The notes under the pieces were generated by a model that was given only the letters and a program-made list of their open reading frames with translations, did no database searches and was not told the origin of the DNA. From positions 2,457,001 through 2,521,000 of the forward strand of contig JAVHKY010000030.1 in NCBI GenBank assembly GCA_035079385.1: a stretch of 64,000 nt of DNA. The letters run 5' to 3'. The DNA comes from Aspidiotus rigidus (lineage: Eukaryota > Arthropoda > Insecta > Hemiptera > Diaspididae). A program made the translations under genes and the position numbers. Positions within the stretch are counted from its first letter, which is position 1, and each line of letters begins with the position of its first letter. Shown in pieces: positions 1-12,663 of this stretch.

Positions 1-137
1 TGAATGATTTTCTAGAACCAGATCTCGAATTAGTGAGTTACTATACATATACCTATGTTTCATATCACGTACATACCTACTTTAAATACCTAGCTCAACA
101 TTTCATTCCCAATTTTTGTAATTTAAGCCAATTTTAG

Positions 138-942
138 CAAAGATGTACAAGTGGCCGTGCGTTCTGGATAAAACAATAGCGCGAGATCTGAAGGCAATCG
201 CTGATGAAAAGGACGATATTTCAGTTCTTCTCGGTTGCACTATTAGCCACCTATACTTTTATGAAGGTGTATATCTTATAATGATGTTTCACAAATCATC
301 TTGAACGATCCCGCTAGTTGTTCAACATAATTGCTGTTTTATTCCAGGCGCCGCTATGAAAACCGGAGCGATTTGTGAGCATTCGGATGAAGACAGAAAA
401 GAATATTTCAATAAGCTAAAAAGGGCTAATGTTTTATGCGTGGATATGGAAACGCTAGCTCTTGGGGCGATAACTCATAAAACAGGAATCAAAGCTGCAT
501 CTGTGTGCGTGGTTGGGAATGATGTTTCTGCTGAGAAAGAGGTAAATATTTTTCGTACTTTAATCTAAACATTAAAAAATACAGTATGGTGGGGCTGGAA
601 CAGGTGGGCGGAAATTAAAAATGTAATGACATAATAATTTTGAAGAGGATAAGAGAAAATCTTTTCTCTATCGCGAAATATGGGGGGTGGAGTAGATGGG
701 ACACAATGGGATATTAGTATCTGCTTTTTCATCTTCTGTTGACGAAATTCAGTATATTATATGACGATAGAGGAATGGTTTCTGCCCTTTCCTTTCGGCT
801 CCACCACTGGATTTTTAAGAATCCTCTTGATTTCTGGTCTTTTTTTCAGTACGTCCCTACAGCAGATCAATTGGCGGATTGGGAAAGAAAACCAGGCATC
901 ATCGTTGCAGAGTACATTAAAAAGCAATGTAAAGCTTTATAA
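138..942 (+). CDS. uridine phosphorylase, 3' exons (5' part outside window)
   Basis: Cytosolic enzyme of pyrimidine salvage that splits uridine with phosphate into uracil and ribose-1-phosphate. Three exons join in frame: 138-266, 348-541 and 850-942, ending in TAA. All borders are AG/GT, with phase 1 between the first two and phase 0 between the last two. Readable blocks match the C-terminal half of animal uridine phosphorylases: LLGCTISHLYFYEG (the family has a CTLDFYEGQ-type block here), then GAICEHSDEDRKEYFNKL, the strongly conserved VDMETLALGA (nucleoside-binding acidic M-E-[TS] motif), and a C-terminal block ending IVAEYIKKQCKAL. About 138 residues of an expected 300 or so are present. 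The N-terminal phosphate-binding part must lie upstream of base 1. Family assignment is from recognised motifs; whether it resembles vertebrate UPP1 or UPP2 more closely cannot be told. Confidence 0.88.
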
Positions 943-1958
943 CACTTTTTTGGCAACCATGTCGATAGTTCATACTTTCCCTCGCAGTATCTAATCTTAC
1001 AAGGATAAGGGTACGATAATTCCATGTATGTACTTACACAACCTGTGTTTTAAAATAAAAAGAATATCACATTAAAAAATATCATTTGAGCTGATGCCAA
1101 GGAAAAGACCTTAAACGGAATATCTTTATGAGAGTCTCAAATGTTCATAATTATGTCGTTACAATTTTTTCAAGTTTCGCTCCTGGTCGATCCATAAAGT
1201 GTTAGAAATTGTTCCAAGTCTCTTTTTCATAGGATTGCCGCGATTACGCTGGAAGTCTCACATTATTTTATCGTACTGTTAATTTCTTTAGAGAATACCG
1301 TACAGATAACTGGAATAAAAGAAATAACTAATGATGCGATATCGAGTACCTAAAATCTAGAAATTACCCAACATTTCATCCTCAATCAATGCAAGAGATT
1401 GACTTTGCAGTTTATTTCTCTCCCCTTTTCTTGGTCAAATATAATATAATTAATATATTTTTTTTCATCTTCAAGTTCTAAGTACATGCAAAGGGCTATT
1501 TTAGTTGAAAGAAATTTCACCGTCAAATAATTGTTTTTTTTACTTTACGTATATTCAATGATTCGATTTTTGATTTTTTTCAATTGAAAATGAATCAGGA
1601 ACAATAATGAATTAATTGTAAGCAGATGATAGAAATTGACCCGCCACAACTTGAGAATTAAGAGATTAAATGGGAATATACAAATAAGTCCTCGAAATGT
1701 CATTCATTAGAGAAAAGAGGAAAAACCATTTTTTTTTTTTTTTTTTTTTTTTTCAAACAGAGTTTATTGAATAATGAAAGTATACTGACATAGAAAGGAC
1801 TAGAATGCGTTGCTAAAATCGTTAATACAAGCATCAATAAATAATACTGTGAAATGATATTGAAGGAAAACATCTTCGAAAGTTATATCTCTACAGGAAA
1901 CTCGAGCGTATAAGTAAGAGATTCTTAAAACGTCAAATGGATCACGAAAAAATGAATT
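943..1958. other. convergent intergenic region
   Basis: Region between two convergent genes. It is A+T-rich with no coding exon that I can recognise. A run of more than 20 T is centred near 1740. On the minus strand AATAAA (TTTATT on plus, near 1763) lies about 195 bases past the phosphatase stop codon and is a candidate poly(A) signal for that gene. Confidence 0.5.
1054..1059 (+). terminator. AATAAA poly(A) signal after uridine phosphorylase
   Basis: AATAAA lies 112 bases downstream of the TAA at 942 and is the first canonical hexamer on this strand. It is a plausible polyadenylation signal for the uridine phosphorylase gene. Confidence 0.45.
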
Positions 1959-2870
1959 TCACTTCTCGCATTGTGGTAGACCGAACTCTTCGGGTTCGAA
2001 TTCTTCTAAAGAATGTAGCACCTTCGTCGCTGGTTTTCTCTTCTCTTCTGGCACCATAGGATCGGGAACCATAACCACTTGCATACCGGCAGCTTTTGCA
2101 CCGACCACTCCATTTGGGGCATCTTCGAATACCAGGACCTGCAGGATTAGGATTTTTAGCTTCAAATTCACAATCGCGATAAAAATATGCCAAAAAATGT
2201 ACCTCGGCAGGCGAGGGCTTCTCGGGAAATCTTGATGCGCAAACTAAGTAGATATCTGGAGCCGGTTTCCCCTTTTTCACTTCAGGATCTGCGCTACCGA
2301 GCACGATATGATGAAATAATTTGAAGATTTCCTGATGATTTTCTGTCTTCGTTTTAAAGGTATCTTTATCGCTACTAGTAGCCACTGCTATGGGTACGTT
2401 ATTTTTGTGAAAGTGTTTCACCAATTTTTCTGCGCCTGAAATCACATCAACTTTTTCCTCCCAATCCACACTTGACGACAGTTTTAACTTGTAATTAAAT
2501 ATTCACCTGGCATAAGAGTAGCTGATTTCATCGCAACGAGAAGTTCTTCGTGTATTTCTTTCTCGAGATCCTCAACGGAAACGGGTAGTTCTAATTCGTT
2601 TACCAAAATCGTGTACGTATCTTTCGGAACGGTTCCCATAACTCTGATGCTCGCTTCTTTCGTATATTTCTTGCCATACTTAGCGAAAACTTTCTCAAAA
2701 GTCTTGTAGTAAATTTTCTCGGTGTCTGCATCATTCGAAAAAAAGAAAAATTGAAAGGAAAAGAATGAAATACGACATTCAAGAACAAATACTTTAGTTA
2801 GAGGATACAAACCTAGTAATAAACCATCCATATCGAATATTACACATTTTACAGGATTGAAGGTAGGCAT
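1959..2870 (-). CDS. HAD-family pseudouridine-5'-phosphatase-like (HDHD1/GS1-like)
   Basis: Predicted soluble Mg-dependent phosphatase that removes phosphate from pseudouridine-5'-phosphate (family knowledge). Four exons on the minus strand: 2870-2813, 2725-2507, 2435-2203 and 2138-1959, giving 229 residues, close to the usual length of about 230. HAD motif I is [11 protein letters not shown], with nucleophile and acid/base aspartates in DMD; it spans the exon 1/2 junction. Motif II is IAVATSS, motif III is the lysine of [10 protein letters not shown], and motif IV is VFEDAPNGV. The C-terminus reads [15 protein letters not shown], typical of the GS1/PUDP group. All borders are GT/AG and the joined frame is open throughout. 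The start ATG sits 11 residues before motif I, as expected. It converges with the uridine phosphorylase gene; both act in nucleoside turnover, but adjacency in an animal genome is weak evidence of a shared role. Confidence 0.9.
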
Positions 2871-4165
2871 TGTGAATTAGCAGATAACTATCTGAAAGTA
2901 AACGATATAAATAGGATCGAAATGTAGATAAGAGCAACTTGAAAAAAAAAAACAAATCACTAGAGAATAAAAAGAATAGGACGAAAGGAATAGGAAGCGT
3001 TGTTATAAACTAATGACGAAAGAAACTTTCATTATGTGTCACACGTATTTCATCATTGATCGTAAGAGTTATCTACAAACTGATTTCATATTACGTAGGC
3101 GTCTTCTTTGTTGGAATTGACCTTTGACCGAAAAATAGTCTCCCACAATCAACAGTCGTAATTTCATGTCACAATCAATAATGAGAAAAGACAGAAAGGA
3201 CGGTGTGTTTCCGTTTTCTATTGAGAAAGGAAATACAAGCGCAGTACTTCTGAATATGGTAGTAATTCTCAATCAAAAACGGTAATCCAAATCTGATTAG
3301 ATGATCGAGAAATTTGGAATTTGAAAAAAATATTTAGTTTTATAACTAGAAATAATTAAATACCTTGAGCCGGCGAAGAAATTACGAGCATTCATTCGAG
3401 AACTTTCAACAAACGCAATTTCTTATCAACATTTTTGTTCTGAAATTGATAACACAAAATTGCTTAATCGTTGGGGGAAAAACATAATGGAAATTACGTA
3501 TTGAAAATCATTTTCAGAACAAGAACTGAAATAGGAATTTTATTGTAGGTTCAATTCTTCTTCATTTCAAGTTTTATCACAAAGCGTACAAAATAAGTAA
3601 TGAGACAAATGAATTATTCTTGTTCTCGATTCTCGAGTAATAGTCCCAATTTCTATTCCAGCAACACTGCATCAGCACTCGTTTTCTCGTGACAGAAGGA
3701 CCTCTTCGAAAATTTAGGAAATAATTATTTCAAAATATTTCCCATGTTATGAAGTGATTAGGCCTATGATGAACTGAAAAGAATTCTTTTTCTGATCAAT
3801 TAATAATTTTTCGGAAGCTTCGGAGGGTTTTCTTTCGCATTCATGTGACAGGGTAACGTGCACACGTGACACCGACAGAGAATTCGTTGTTATCATTCAG
3901 GATTCATACATTTTGAATCGTTTGATAATCGGCTAAAATGGCAACACTGCAGTTCAACCACACCTTCGTTCGTGTATCTGTGTAGATGTGTTTTTATTGT
4001 CGTGTTTCATTGTATGAGTAATGAAAAGAATCCGTTTGTGTTGTTTTCACCACAATATTGATGTACAGATTCATGAATGAAACTGACAAAAAAACACCTG
4101 TTTCTCTTATGAATCCAGTTGAAGATGTGATTGCAGCAGTATTTCATTTCTAAGATTCTAGCGTA
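2871..4165. other. intergenic/5' region of first claudin-like gene
   Basis: No exon or transposon recognised. The region lies between the divergent starts of the phosphatase (-) and the first claudin-like gene (+), so it should hold the promoters of both. I see no TATA box that can be assigned with confidence. The first gene's start codon context is GCGTAATGG. Confidence 0.4.
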
Positions 4166-7150
4166 ATGGCGAAAACAAAGCTAGGCAAAACCGCTTTAGG
4201 ATTTGCTGGCGTAGCTTTCTTATTTATACTCGTAGCTTTCTGTACGCCCTCCTGGTTGGTAACTGATGGACAACTCGAAGATCCGAAGTTTGAAAATATC
4301 GGTAAGTACAGTTTCCATTCCTACTGTTTACTCCAATAAGTTGAATACGAGTGAAGAAACTTATCTTTCATTCGTTGCAGGATTATGGATCGTTTGTTTC
4401 AAAAATTTCGAAGACATTAGACATTGGCATGATAACAAATTCTCCGGGTGTTCGTGGGTTTATCAGGAAGAATACTATATATTACATGAATTTCTGTTGC
4501 CAGGTATAATTAACGAAGCTCTGATGAATGGTTGCACGTATTCTCAGAGAGTTAGATACATGTATACCCATTGCATGTTTCAGGATTCTACATCGCTGTT
4601 CAGTTCTTCTTCACGATGTGTTTCATTTTAACCCTCATTGCTAGCTTCTTGACGTTGGCATATTTGTGCACGAGTAGACGAGAAGAAAATTTCGTATGTT
4701 TATTGTCCATGTTGGGCGGAGACATGTGTGTTGCCGGTGAGTTATATGTCGGAAGAAAACGTTGTCAATGTCCTTCGTAACCCTAAGCATGTAAAAGTGA
4801 AACGATGGCACTGTGTTGTAAAACGGCTAGTGTATCTTTTACTTTCGTATTAACATCACGGTTTTCGAAGATATCAAAGTACTTCTTCTGGCATTCTTCT
4901 TGTTCGAAGAGATTCAAAAATACTGTTTCGATGATAAGTTTAATCTAACTCGTCAATGGGTTGAATGTTTAAGTGTGATTCATTAATGAGTCAATGGAGT
5001 GAAAGTTGTTTGATAATTTCCAAGTATACTTCGGTCTTTCGATTTTGTAATATTAGCCTTTGCTTAGACCATAAAGCATCTAGAAACCTCTTGAGTGAAT
5101 TCATGCAAGAATGGTGTTTCTGCGTGTCGTATTTTGTATGATTTCTTTTTTTAAAACTTCACGTGATGGATTTCAATTTTAAAAATTTTTCAATGCAATA
5201 CAAAACGTACCGTAATTCATTCATCCCTCGAGTACCTTTTGTTTCCTGTATGATTGTGAATCAAGATTCTATTTCGAGAATTTTTATCTGATTATTTGAA
5301 TGTACTCTCTCTATTGAAAAAAATTCTGCTCGTATACTAGAAACATTATTCTCATAATTCCTGGGCACGGGGGAAAGAAATGTAACCGAACGATTAGATA
5401 GAACGCTCCGTATAACGATGCTTCTCGAAATCGTGAAAATAACTTTTAAAAGGCATTCTCATGAAAATTGACTGAGAATTTATGGTTTGTAAAATTTCGG
5501 CTCGACTTTGTTCATAGAAAAATTGCGCGCTCTTCGAATAAATTTGATACAACAAAATGTTTCATGTAAAAATTACAAGTTTAAATTTAACCGTGGATAC
5601 TTTAAAGTATGTAAAAATTGAAAAATCGACACTAGAATCCACAAATTAGGTTTTATTTTCACGACGTTTCGTCCGCAGAGTCAAAATCGTGAATCTTGAG
5701 TAAACTTGCGTTCTTGGAAAAATTTAAACCGTCTTAATAAACGCATCGGGAAATGTATGACTTCGAAATCGTCAACCTTGAGCTGTCCTACTCTGGCTGT
5801 ATTGGAATCAAAATTCCTTTGTTTTTTGTCTTTCTTATTCATCAAAAGTCTAAGTATATGTAATGATGGTATAAATTAGGATTATTACTTTTGAATTTTT
5901 TTTTTTTTTCAATGCGTGGAAAATAGAGGAATGAGTGTTGCATAATATAATTGTCTCATTCTCAATCATTATTGCTGAATCGAAGATATCTTTATTATTT
6001 TATCGTTCGTGTATGCGCAAACACTTCTTGTTTCGGAATTGCTCTCTTTTGAAAAACTGACGAAGTTGAGAAATGTTGAAAAATTTCTCTAGTAAAACTT
6101 ACTTCGTTATATTGTCGTACCTTTGACTATATACCTCTTATGGACTAAGCTAAGAAGACGTTTACCCGTGGAAAGATATGATAAGAAAATAAAATGCGGA
6201 GGACTCAAATAGGCGCCACGGTTGATTGTGGTGGGAGGAGAAGCTGGTACTCCTTCGCGCACTCACCCGCGCTATCTACGTTGGAGTCCTCCGCACGCTA
6301 TAAATATTTCCACGTTTGTTTAACATTGCAGTATATGGACGAAGCTCAGTCCATAAGAGGTATATAGTTAAAGTGTCGTACGAATCTTTTCAAAACTTAT
6401 GATATCTGTCGATATGATAACAATGAACAAAGTAATCATCTTCATAGTATTGATTCTTTGCTGATCAGAAGATCTTCTGTGAAAAAAACTCTTTTGTAAC
6501 GTATTTCCTGTATCTATGATTAGAAACGAGGCACTTCCTGACTGCGTGTAGTTTGTGGAATCCACAAATACCTTCTATTTATGGATCATAGAATTTTAGT
6601 CAGCGGAAGAAAGAAAATGGCTATTTTACTTGAGAATTTTGTTTTGAAATGTCGCTAAAATATTGTTTTCAATACAATAATAAAAAAAATAGTTTCTTTT
6701 TTCTGTCACGAGTGTATCAACTTCTTTGTAAAAAGATGATAAATCAAGGACAAAATTCGAGTTCAGAATTTGAATTATTGAATAAAAGTTCTTGAATTGA
6801 AATGACGTAGGTGAAGTCCCCACTATTAAGCTATGGCTATCGAGTAAAAACCGCATAATCTGAAAACTATAGCTGAAGGAGATGTGTTGCATTAATTATT
6901 CGAGATTTTGCTGTTAAAAAAGACCACGAATTTCTGTTACTCAGGTATTTCTGGAGCTGTCGCCTGTATCCTGTTCGGTATGTACGGAGATGCTCGATCC
7001 TGGATGCCCCACTGGGAACACAATAATATGGGCTACTCATATTGGCTGGCATGTATAGGAACAGTATCATCTTTCTTTGGTGGCATCTGTTTCTTAGTTG
7101 AGTCACGTAAACATAACATCAAACGCAATTTTTTATATGATCGCGAATAA
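4166..7150 (+). CDS. claudin-like four-transmembrane protein, copy 1
   Basis: Four exons: 4166-4301, 4381-4503, 4584-4736 and 6945-7150, encoding 205 residues. Every intron interrupts in phase 1 at a glycine codon. Four hydrophobic segments are visible: residues about 10-30 (ending in TPSWLV), and three more beginning near FYIAVQFFF, GISGAVACILFGMYG and YWLACIGTVSSFF. The first extracellular loop carries GLWIVCF and later FSGCSW, which is the W / GLW-C-C signature of the PMP22/claudin superfamily. The cytoplasmic tail is short and charged. Insect members of this superfamily act in septate junctions or as related membrane proteins; which one this is cannot be decided. A second gene of identical exon plan lies 5.5 kb downstream. 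The third intron (2.2 kb) holds a MITE at 6121-6373. Confidence 0.85.
6121..6373. mobile_element. hAT-like foldback MITE, 253 bp, 8-bp TSD
   Basis: Both flanks carry TGTCGTAC (6113-6120 and 6374-6381), a perfect 8-bp target duplication. Termini are inverted: CTTTGACTATATACCTCTTA at the left, and its near-complement ending in TATATAGTTAAAG at the right. Inside are further concentric inverted pairs: CGTGGAAAGATAT with ATATTTCCACG, and TGCGGAGGACTC with GAGTCCTCCGCA, so the whole unit can fold on itself. It has no coding capacity. It shares termini and duplication length with the elements at 32410-33649 and 32444-32479. An 8-bp duplication suggests the hAT superfamily (inference). It lies in intron 3 of the claudin-like gene. 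Confidence 0.85.
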
Positions 7151-7202
7151 ATTCTCGATCTGATTCCAATTCAGATTGCGGATAAATTCGACGATTTAAA
7201 TT

Positions 7203-7350
7203 AAATGATTATTATTTTCGTACTGATTTCTGTATTTATTAGATTTTCTTTCAAGTACTATCACCGTCCATTTTTAAATGAATATCATTTTCGTACTGAT
7301 TTCTGTATTTATTAGATTTTTTTGTAAACTACTATCACCGTCCATTTTTA
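7203..7350. repeat. two-copy tandem duplication, ~73-bp unit
   Basis: Two adjacent copies of a unit of about 73 bp, each containing TTTTCGTACTGATTTCTGTA and ending ACTATCACCGTCCATTTTTA. They differ at a few positions. The duplication is in the presumed 3' untranslated region of the first claudin-like gene. Confidence 0.8.
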
Positions 7351-7608
7351 TGTTCTCATTTTAACTCAGTGTCTTATTCCGTTTACTTTGTATTTATTAC
7401 CTCTCAAGTGCCTTTTCATTTTTCTAGATTGTAAGTTTCTTGATGAAACTATGCTCGTTTTTTTCTAGTGTTCGACTCGTATCTTAATTATAAGTGTATT
7501 GTATTTTGCACCTCATAGTGTACTTTCCTTTCAATCGGTATTATAATTTTTTAGTTTTGTTAATCAAGAACGGAAACAAAAATCATACGGCATCTCAGAG
7601 TATTTTTT

Positions 7609-7614
7609 AATAAA
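7609..7614 (+). terminator. AATAAA poly(A) signal candidate, claudin-like copy 1
   Basis: AATAAA about 460 bases after the stop at 7150, following the duplicated segment. Plausible as the 3' end of the first claudin-like transcript; not unique. Confidence 0.35.
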
Positions 7615-10574
7615 TTTTATTTATACACTTTCTATTGTATTTGATTTTAAAAACGAGATTCAAAAGAAGATTGGGGAAAAAATAATCATTTACTACTACC
7701 TACGGTAAGAAAGAAATAGAGTTGATAATTACGTAAATGAATATGATAGTGCTGATTGAATACGTTTTTATGTTACAATTTTACTGCGGTTCTGGGTCCC
7801 GCTTGAAAATGCGAAAAATGAAGTAGTGTATAAAAACGACGAACATGAAGAAACCTTGACACATAATATGTTTATACTCGTGCCGAAAGTGAAACAATTT
7901 GCGATCGGATTACACGATGCTAATGTCCTGTACAATGAATGTATTGTTTGGGGAACGAGACAAATTCCCATGCTTGGCCTTCTTTTCTTCATGAAGTTCG
8001 TAACGAGTTTTGATGAACAAGCGTTTTAAACGTAACGCATCAGATATAGGTGGTCAGGTGTTCGCCTGAAATTCTTCTCGAACGAATCTATCTTTTTTCA
8101 TTCACTTGAAACAACTCTACATTCTCAGATATGATTAATTGGTCGACAAATTAAAATAGGTACTGGATTAATAAAATAATTGGAATGTTTATTCGCAATA
8201 ACACATTTTAGAATAACAAATGGATATATGACTTCGGGACAGATAGCGAATAATTGTATAATTCTGCAATTCATTCAGATCGCTAATTCTATTCGGTCGA
8301 CCTTCAAACAATGTATCATTTATCATGTCCTCGTCTCTGATTGAATGGTATCGAAAGAGTTGGAATCGTGATAGAATTCATTTTGTTAAACTTAATACGC
8401 ACTTTCAATCAACCTGAAAAGTTGAGCTGGAAAATATTTGCCTAGCGTTATAATACCTATTTGTATTTGAAAGAGCAAGTTTCATTCATTCATCGCGACC
8501 CAATAGGTAAGCATCGTACGGTATCTGACTCCTATTTTTTTAATCGTCATTTTTTCATATCGGTACTGTACATCGAACTGCAGTATTGATATGATCTATA
8601 AAAAAACTCAATTAACGGATAGACTTTTAAAGCAGTAATAATTCTTCCAAAACTATGGGGTGACAAAATATCTTAATCATCTGAGATCGATTCTTAATTG
8701 TTTTTTTCGCAATCATATTCACCAAAGTCGACAAAGAATGATAACGAAGACACGAAGAGTGGAAAATAATGAAAAATGGTCGAACTAATAGGCAAGAAAA
8801 TATATGACAGTACGACATCAAAGATAATGTCAACCTCAAAAACGTCTTGATCTTTAGTAGGTAAGCACATTTTTGACAATAAGATACATCGTGATTTCGT
8901 CCTACATAATTGTAGATAGAACCCATCTCGTCAAACGTGGGCGTTATTTATATTCAGTCAAAGAACATCCATGTACCTACCTAGCCTACTGAGAGAGACG
9001 TAAAATCCAAAAATTGCTCCCTGTTCTAAATATAGGTAGGGGGAATTCGAGTAAGTTTAAAACCTTGAAAAAATTCCTGGAAATTTCATTGGTTTGTCGT
9101 AGTAGGAAGAATAAAAAAAAAAGAAAATATAGGTATGCGTTGCGGATTCCTGAGATGACATCGAGGAAGACTAAATATTTTGGCGAAATGCAGGTACTGA
9201 TCGCGGTTGATGCATACCCGAGCGTGGACAACGAAGTATCAGTATGACAGACGAAGAAGGTATGTCTGACCCAGAGGATAATAATAACAATAAACGACAG
9301 ATAGGAGGAGGAATTCACATTTTTTTATTTTAACATGTTTCATGTTCTTACTGAACGCCCCAGACCAAAATTTGTATACAAACAAGGGAGGTCATCCTCT
9401 CTTTATACAACTTGATATTATAATTATGAACTGCTTCTTCAGGCCAATATCTACATCGTTTTTTCACTTCTGGAAACCCATGAAGCTAGGCATATACGGT
9501 ACGTGGTACCTATTACAATTCTAGAAGTAGAATTTAAATCAGCGGTATAGATATTCTCTTCATTCTCAAGTTTGATTTCTTCCCTAGGTCGAAGTACTTT
9601 AAAAGTGCACATAGCCTACATTGAATTTCAGATCTTAACTAAAGATTCTGTCCATTGTATTTGAGGAGGAATGGGACGGACGCCATTTCTATCTGGGGGT
9701 TCAAAGTCAATCGTTTTTGACTTAACACTTGATTGTAATATGACTTATTAAAATTCTCACTAAACCAAGTTTCATGAGCTGACTTGAGCTAATAATTTTT
9801 ACCGATTCAATAATTATAGGTACTTGAACCGATCTCATTGGCTTAATTACGTGTTGCTTATCATTTCACTGTAAATTCAGTCGTATAGGCCTACCTACTC
9901 ATCGTTCCCTTGATCGAAAATCTTGCTCTGGGAAGCTGATGGAGATGAGTCAGAAATGACAAGGGAAACGAGATGACTGAATGATCAGCACCATCATAAT
10001 CTTCGCCAAAATGTCCACTCGGAAATGATAAACCATTACATGATCGCAGGATCAGCATCAGAGCAGAATTTCAATAATATGAATACCTATTATCATCATT
10101 ACCTATACTGAGTAGCGATTTAGTACATGAAGTGGTTCTTTGCTCCTGTCTCATATCTGCTATGGTATTTTCTGAGTCAATAGATTATCAGAAATGTTCA
10201 GCTATGGCTTAAGCTGTAAAAAAAAACCAAACGATTGACTGGCTCAATGACTGACCTGAAATCGCTAAGACAACGGCTTGAACTCGGAAGCCATTAATGG
10301 CTTAAACTTTGAAACCCTGCTTGTTATACAGAATAGGCATTAGGGCATGCGCTCACGTCTCACAAGAAATACATTCATGAATTGAGTGAACACCCTACCT
10401 AAACAGAATGATACCTTCTCACATTTTCAGTCAGTTTGGTCATTCTGACAATTACCCTTTCGACATTAATTTCACTTTCGATTGATTGCACATTCGTTTC
10501 ATATAGGTCATTCATCATTCTGTGTAGTGTATTCTCGATAACAGGAACTAGGTCTACTAAGGCACTGGTCTACA

Positions 10575-10760
10575 TATATATGATAGGCACGCAAGTGATA
10601 AGAAGAGAATCGTCGCCATATTGATAAAGTCGATGGAAGACCAGTTTCAGGTCGAAGTTTCAGAAGTACCGTGAAAGAAATTTAAATACCTATCTGCAAA
10701 CATTGAATTTCGGTTCTCAGAAAGACTATAGGCCTACATATATATTGGTCAAATGAAAAA
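10575..10760 (+). repeat. diverged direct copy of the 10938-11285 element
   Basis: CGCAAGTGATAAGAAGAG followed by a CGTCG block, a CAGTTT block, GAAATTTAAATACC and GAATTTCG occurs here in the same order and spacing as at about 10960-11100. It is a 5' half copy lacking the right inverted repeat. Confidence 0.65.
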
Positions 10761-10937
10761 TAAGTGATGATTTTATCCCATTTTAAAATCGATCTGAGAA
10801 GTTGAAAATTAATGTTAAAAATCAACATTAATTTTTTTTCTCTAGAAGCACCCTACGACACTCGCAACAATATCCAATATTCTTTTTTTTTTTTTTTTTT
10901 TAATTACCAGATTTTTTACATCTCCGCAAAAGTAAGG

Positions 10938-11285
10938 AACTATATTATAGATACCTAGGTATGCGCAAGTGATAAGAAGAGGACCGTCGCGTTGCCATGT
11001 TAAACGTCGAAGGAGGAACAGTTTGAGGGGGCTTCAGAGTGCCTTGGGAGAAATTTAAATACCAAATATCGAATTTCGATTAATTAGAAAACTTATATCA
11101 GCGGAGACAAAAAAATTAATGAGTTCTCGATTTATTTTTTGTCGCTTGCATTCTTGTATTTATTGATCTTTGATCTTGAAAATTCTCTTAGGATACCACC
11201 TAGATTGCTCTTCCTTGGACTTTATCAACACGGTGACGGTCCTATTCTTATCACTTGCGCGTTATTATCTTAGGTATATAGTTAC
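10938..11285. mobile_element. MITE-like element with ~45-bp inverted ends
   Basis: The left end contains CGCAAGTGATAAGAAGAGGA and then CCGTC. The right end contains the complement, GACGGTCC then TATTCTTATCACTTGCGCG, with TATATACCTA-type sequence outside both. The interior is about 250 bp and non-coding. Exact borders and target duplication are not clear, so the coordinates are approximate. Confidence 0.6.
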
Positions 11286-11601
11286 TTAGTAAAGAAAGAT
11301 CACATATTTTTTCCCGGAGCCACTGGAATGGGCTAGAGGTCTGAAAATTGAATTTAGCGTGTTTTAAATGGTGCCAGTATACTTCAAGTTAAAAATTTGA
11401 TTTCGCTCAAGGGCACTTTTCGCGATCTTATTCGGCTAGGTACACCCTTGCCTATCCATAGATCATTCAATTCAATAGTTTCCGTTCCATGTCCACTAAA
11501 TACTGACCCCTTACATTTGAGAGGAGAATATTTGCTTGGCGTCGGAAAATGATCATAGGTTCGTAGGAAAATTCGACCTAGTCATAATTACCTATAGGAT
11601 C

Positions 11602-11663
11602 TTTCTGTCAAAAGGGCGTCCGCTCAAGGTATTTCTTATGGGACGGACGCCCTTTTGACAGAA
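11602..11663. repeat. perfect 20-bp hairpin with 22-base loop
   Basis: The arms TTCTGTCAAAAGGGCGTCCG and CGGACGCCCTTTTGACAGAA are exact complements around a 22-base loop. It could be a small foldback element or a hairpin RNA precursor. No flanking target duplication is obvious. Confidence 0.75.
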
Positions 11664-12663
11664 CGATCTTCATATTGAGGACTTCAGTTCGAGGAACCCA
11701 CGACTGGGAATCATGCACATCATAGGATAATTGTTTGGATCAGTTTGTATGATACTTTTCATTACCCATTACTTAACTAATATTTTGATGAGTTAACTGT
11801 CAAAAGTACACCGTTCCATAGTCCGAATTACATTGATAGAGTGCCCTTCTGACGAATAACTCCTCATTTGTGCCCAGGGTTAATAAATGAAACATTGCTC
11901 CGGAAAATCATTCTAGTTACGCACGCTTCAAACCATCGGTAGCTCGGCGGCTGAACACTTACGAAATGACTCACGTATTTTGTATTCGTATTGTAGAAAC
12001 TCGCATACGATAGTTAATGTTTGATAGTAAGTTGTGGAACACAAAATACATCATTCCATTTCCCACCTTGATGAAGCCATATCATTACTCACTCTTCATT
12101 CTGTAGAACTTCTGAATCAACGTCAGTGTAGTTTAGTCTTCAGTCTCTCTGGGTTAGTTTTATCGTTCGTTGTGTTACATGAAGTCGTGTGAATTACATA
12201 CGTGTGTGTAGCGTTGTTTCGTATGTGTGTGTGCGTTCGTATATTACTCGATTTCGTTACTTGTGTTAGTAGTGTTATGTTTATGTTTGAATGATAGTGA
12301 ACTTATTAATTTTCGTCGTCTTTTACGTAATTATGATGATCTTTCGCGCTTAATTTGTTGTCAGTATTATTATTTCGCTTGTAACAGTTACTCATTCTTC
12401 ATTCGTTCCTTTTTTTTCTTCGATAATTCATTCTATAATATTTGTAACCGATGGTCCAATGCGTTTTCGCTCATTACCGCCTTGAATAAACGACGCTTAC
12501 GTTATCATCAGGTAACGCCCTGGAAGTACTCGTTGGGTACCTTTCGATGTGAATTTAAATTTTGAACGCGGACTCGAAGATGATGTAAAGTCCTTAGATT
12601 CTTGTATCTTAATTGAGACACTCCGTCGAAAGTAATTAGTGAAATTTTTCTGTGTTCGACAGT

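Larger units (their letters stand above)
7615..12663. other. intergenic region between the two claudin-like genes
   Basis: No exon recognised. It contains partial and full copies of an inverted-repeat element (10575-10760; 10938-11285), a perfect hairpin (11602-11663) and a T run near 10885-10902. The last 500 bases are likely promoter and 5' untranslated sequence of the second claudin-like gene. They include TCAGT at about 12123, the arthropod initiator consensus, followed by GT-rich sequence without a good open frame. Confidence 0.45.

Noticed and set aside
12652..12663. Upstream extension of the second claudin-like protein by four codons
   Set aside because: The extra codons begin at GTG, not ATG. 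The ATG at 12664 gives the expected short cytosolic start before helix 1.
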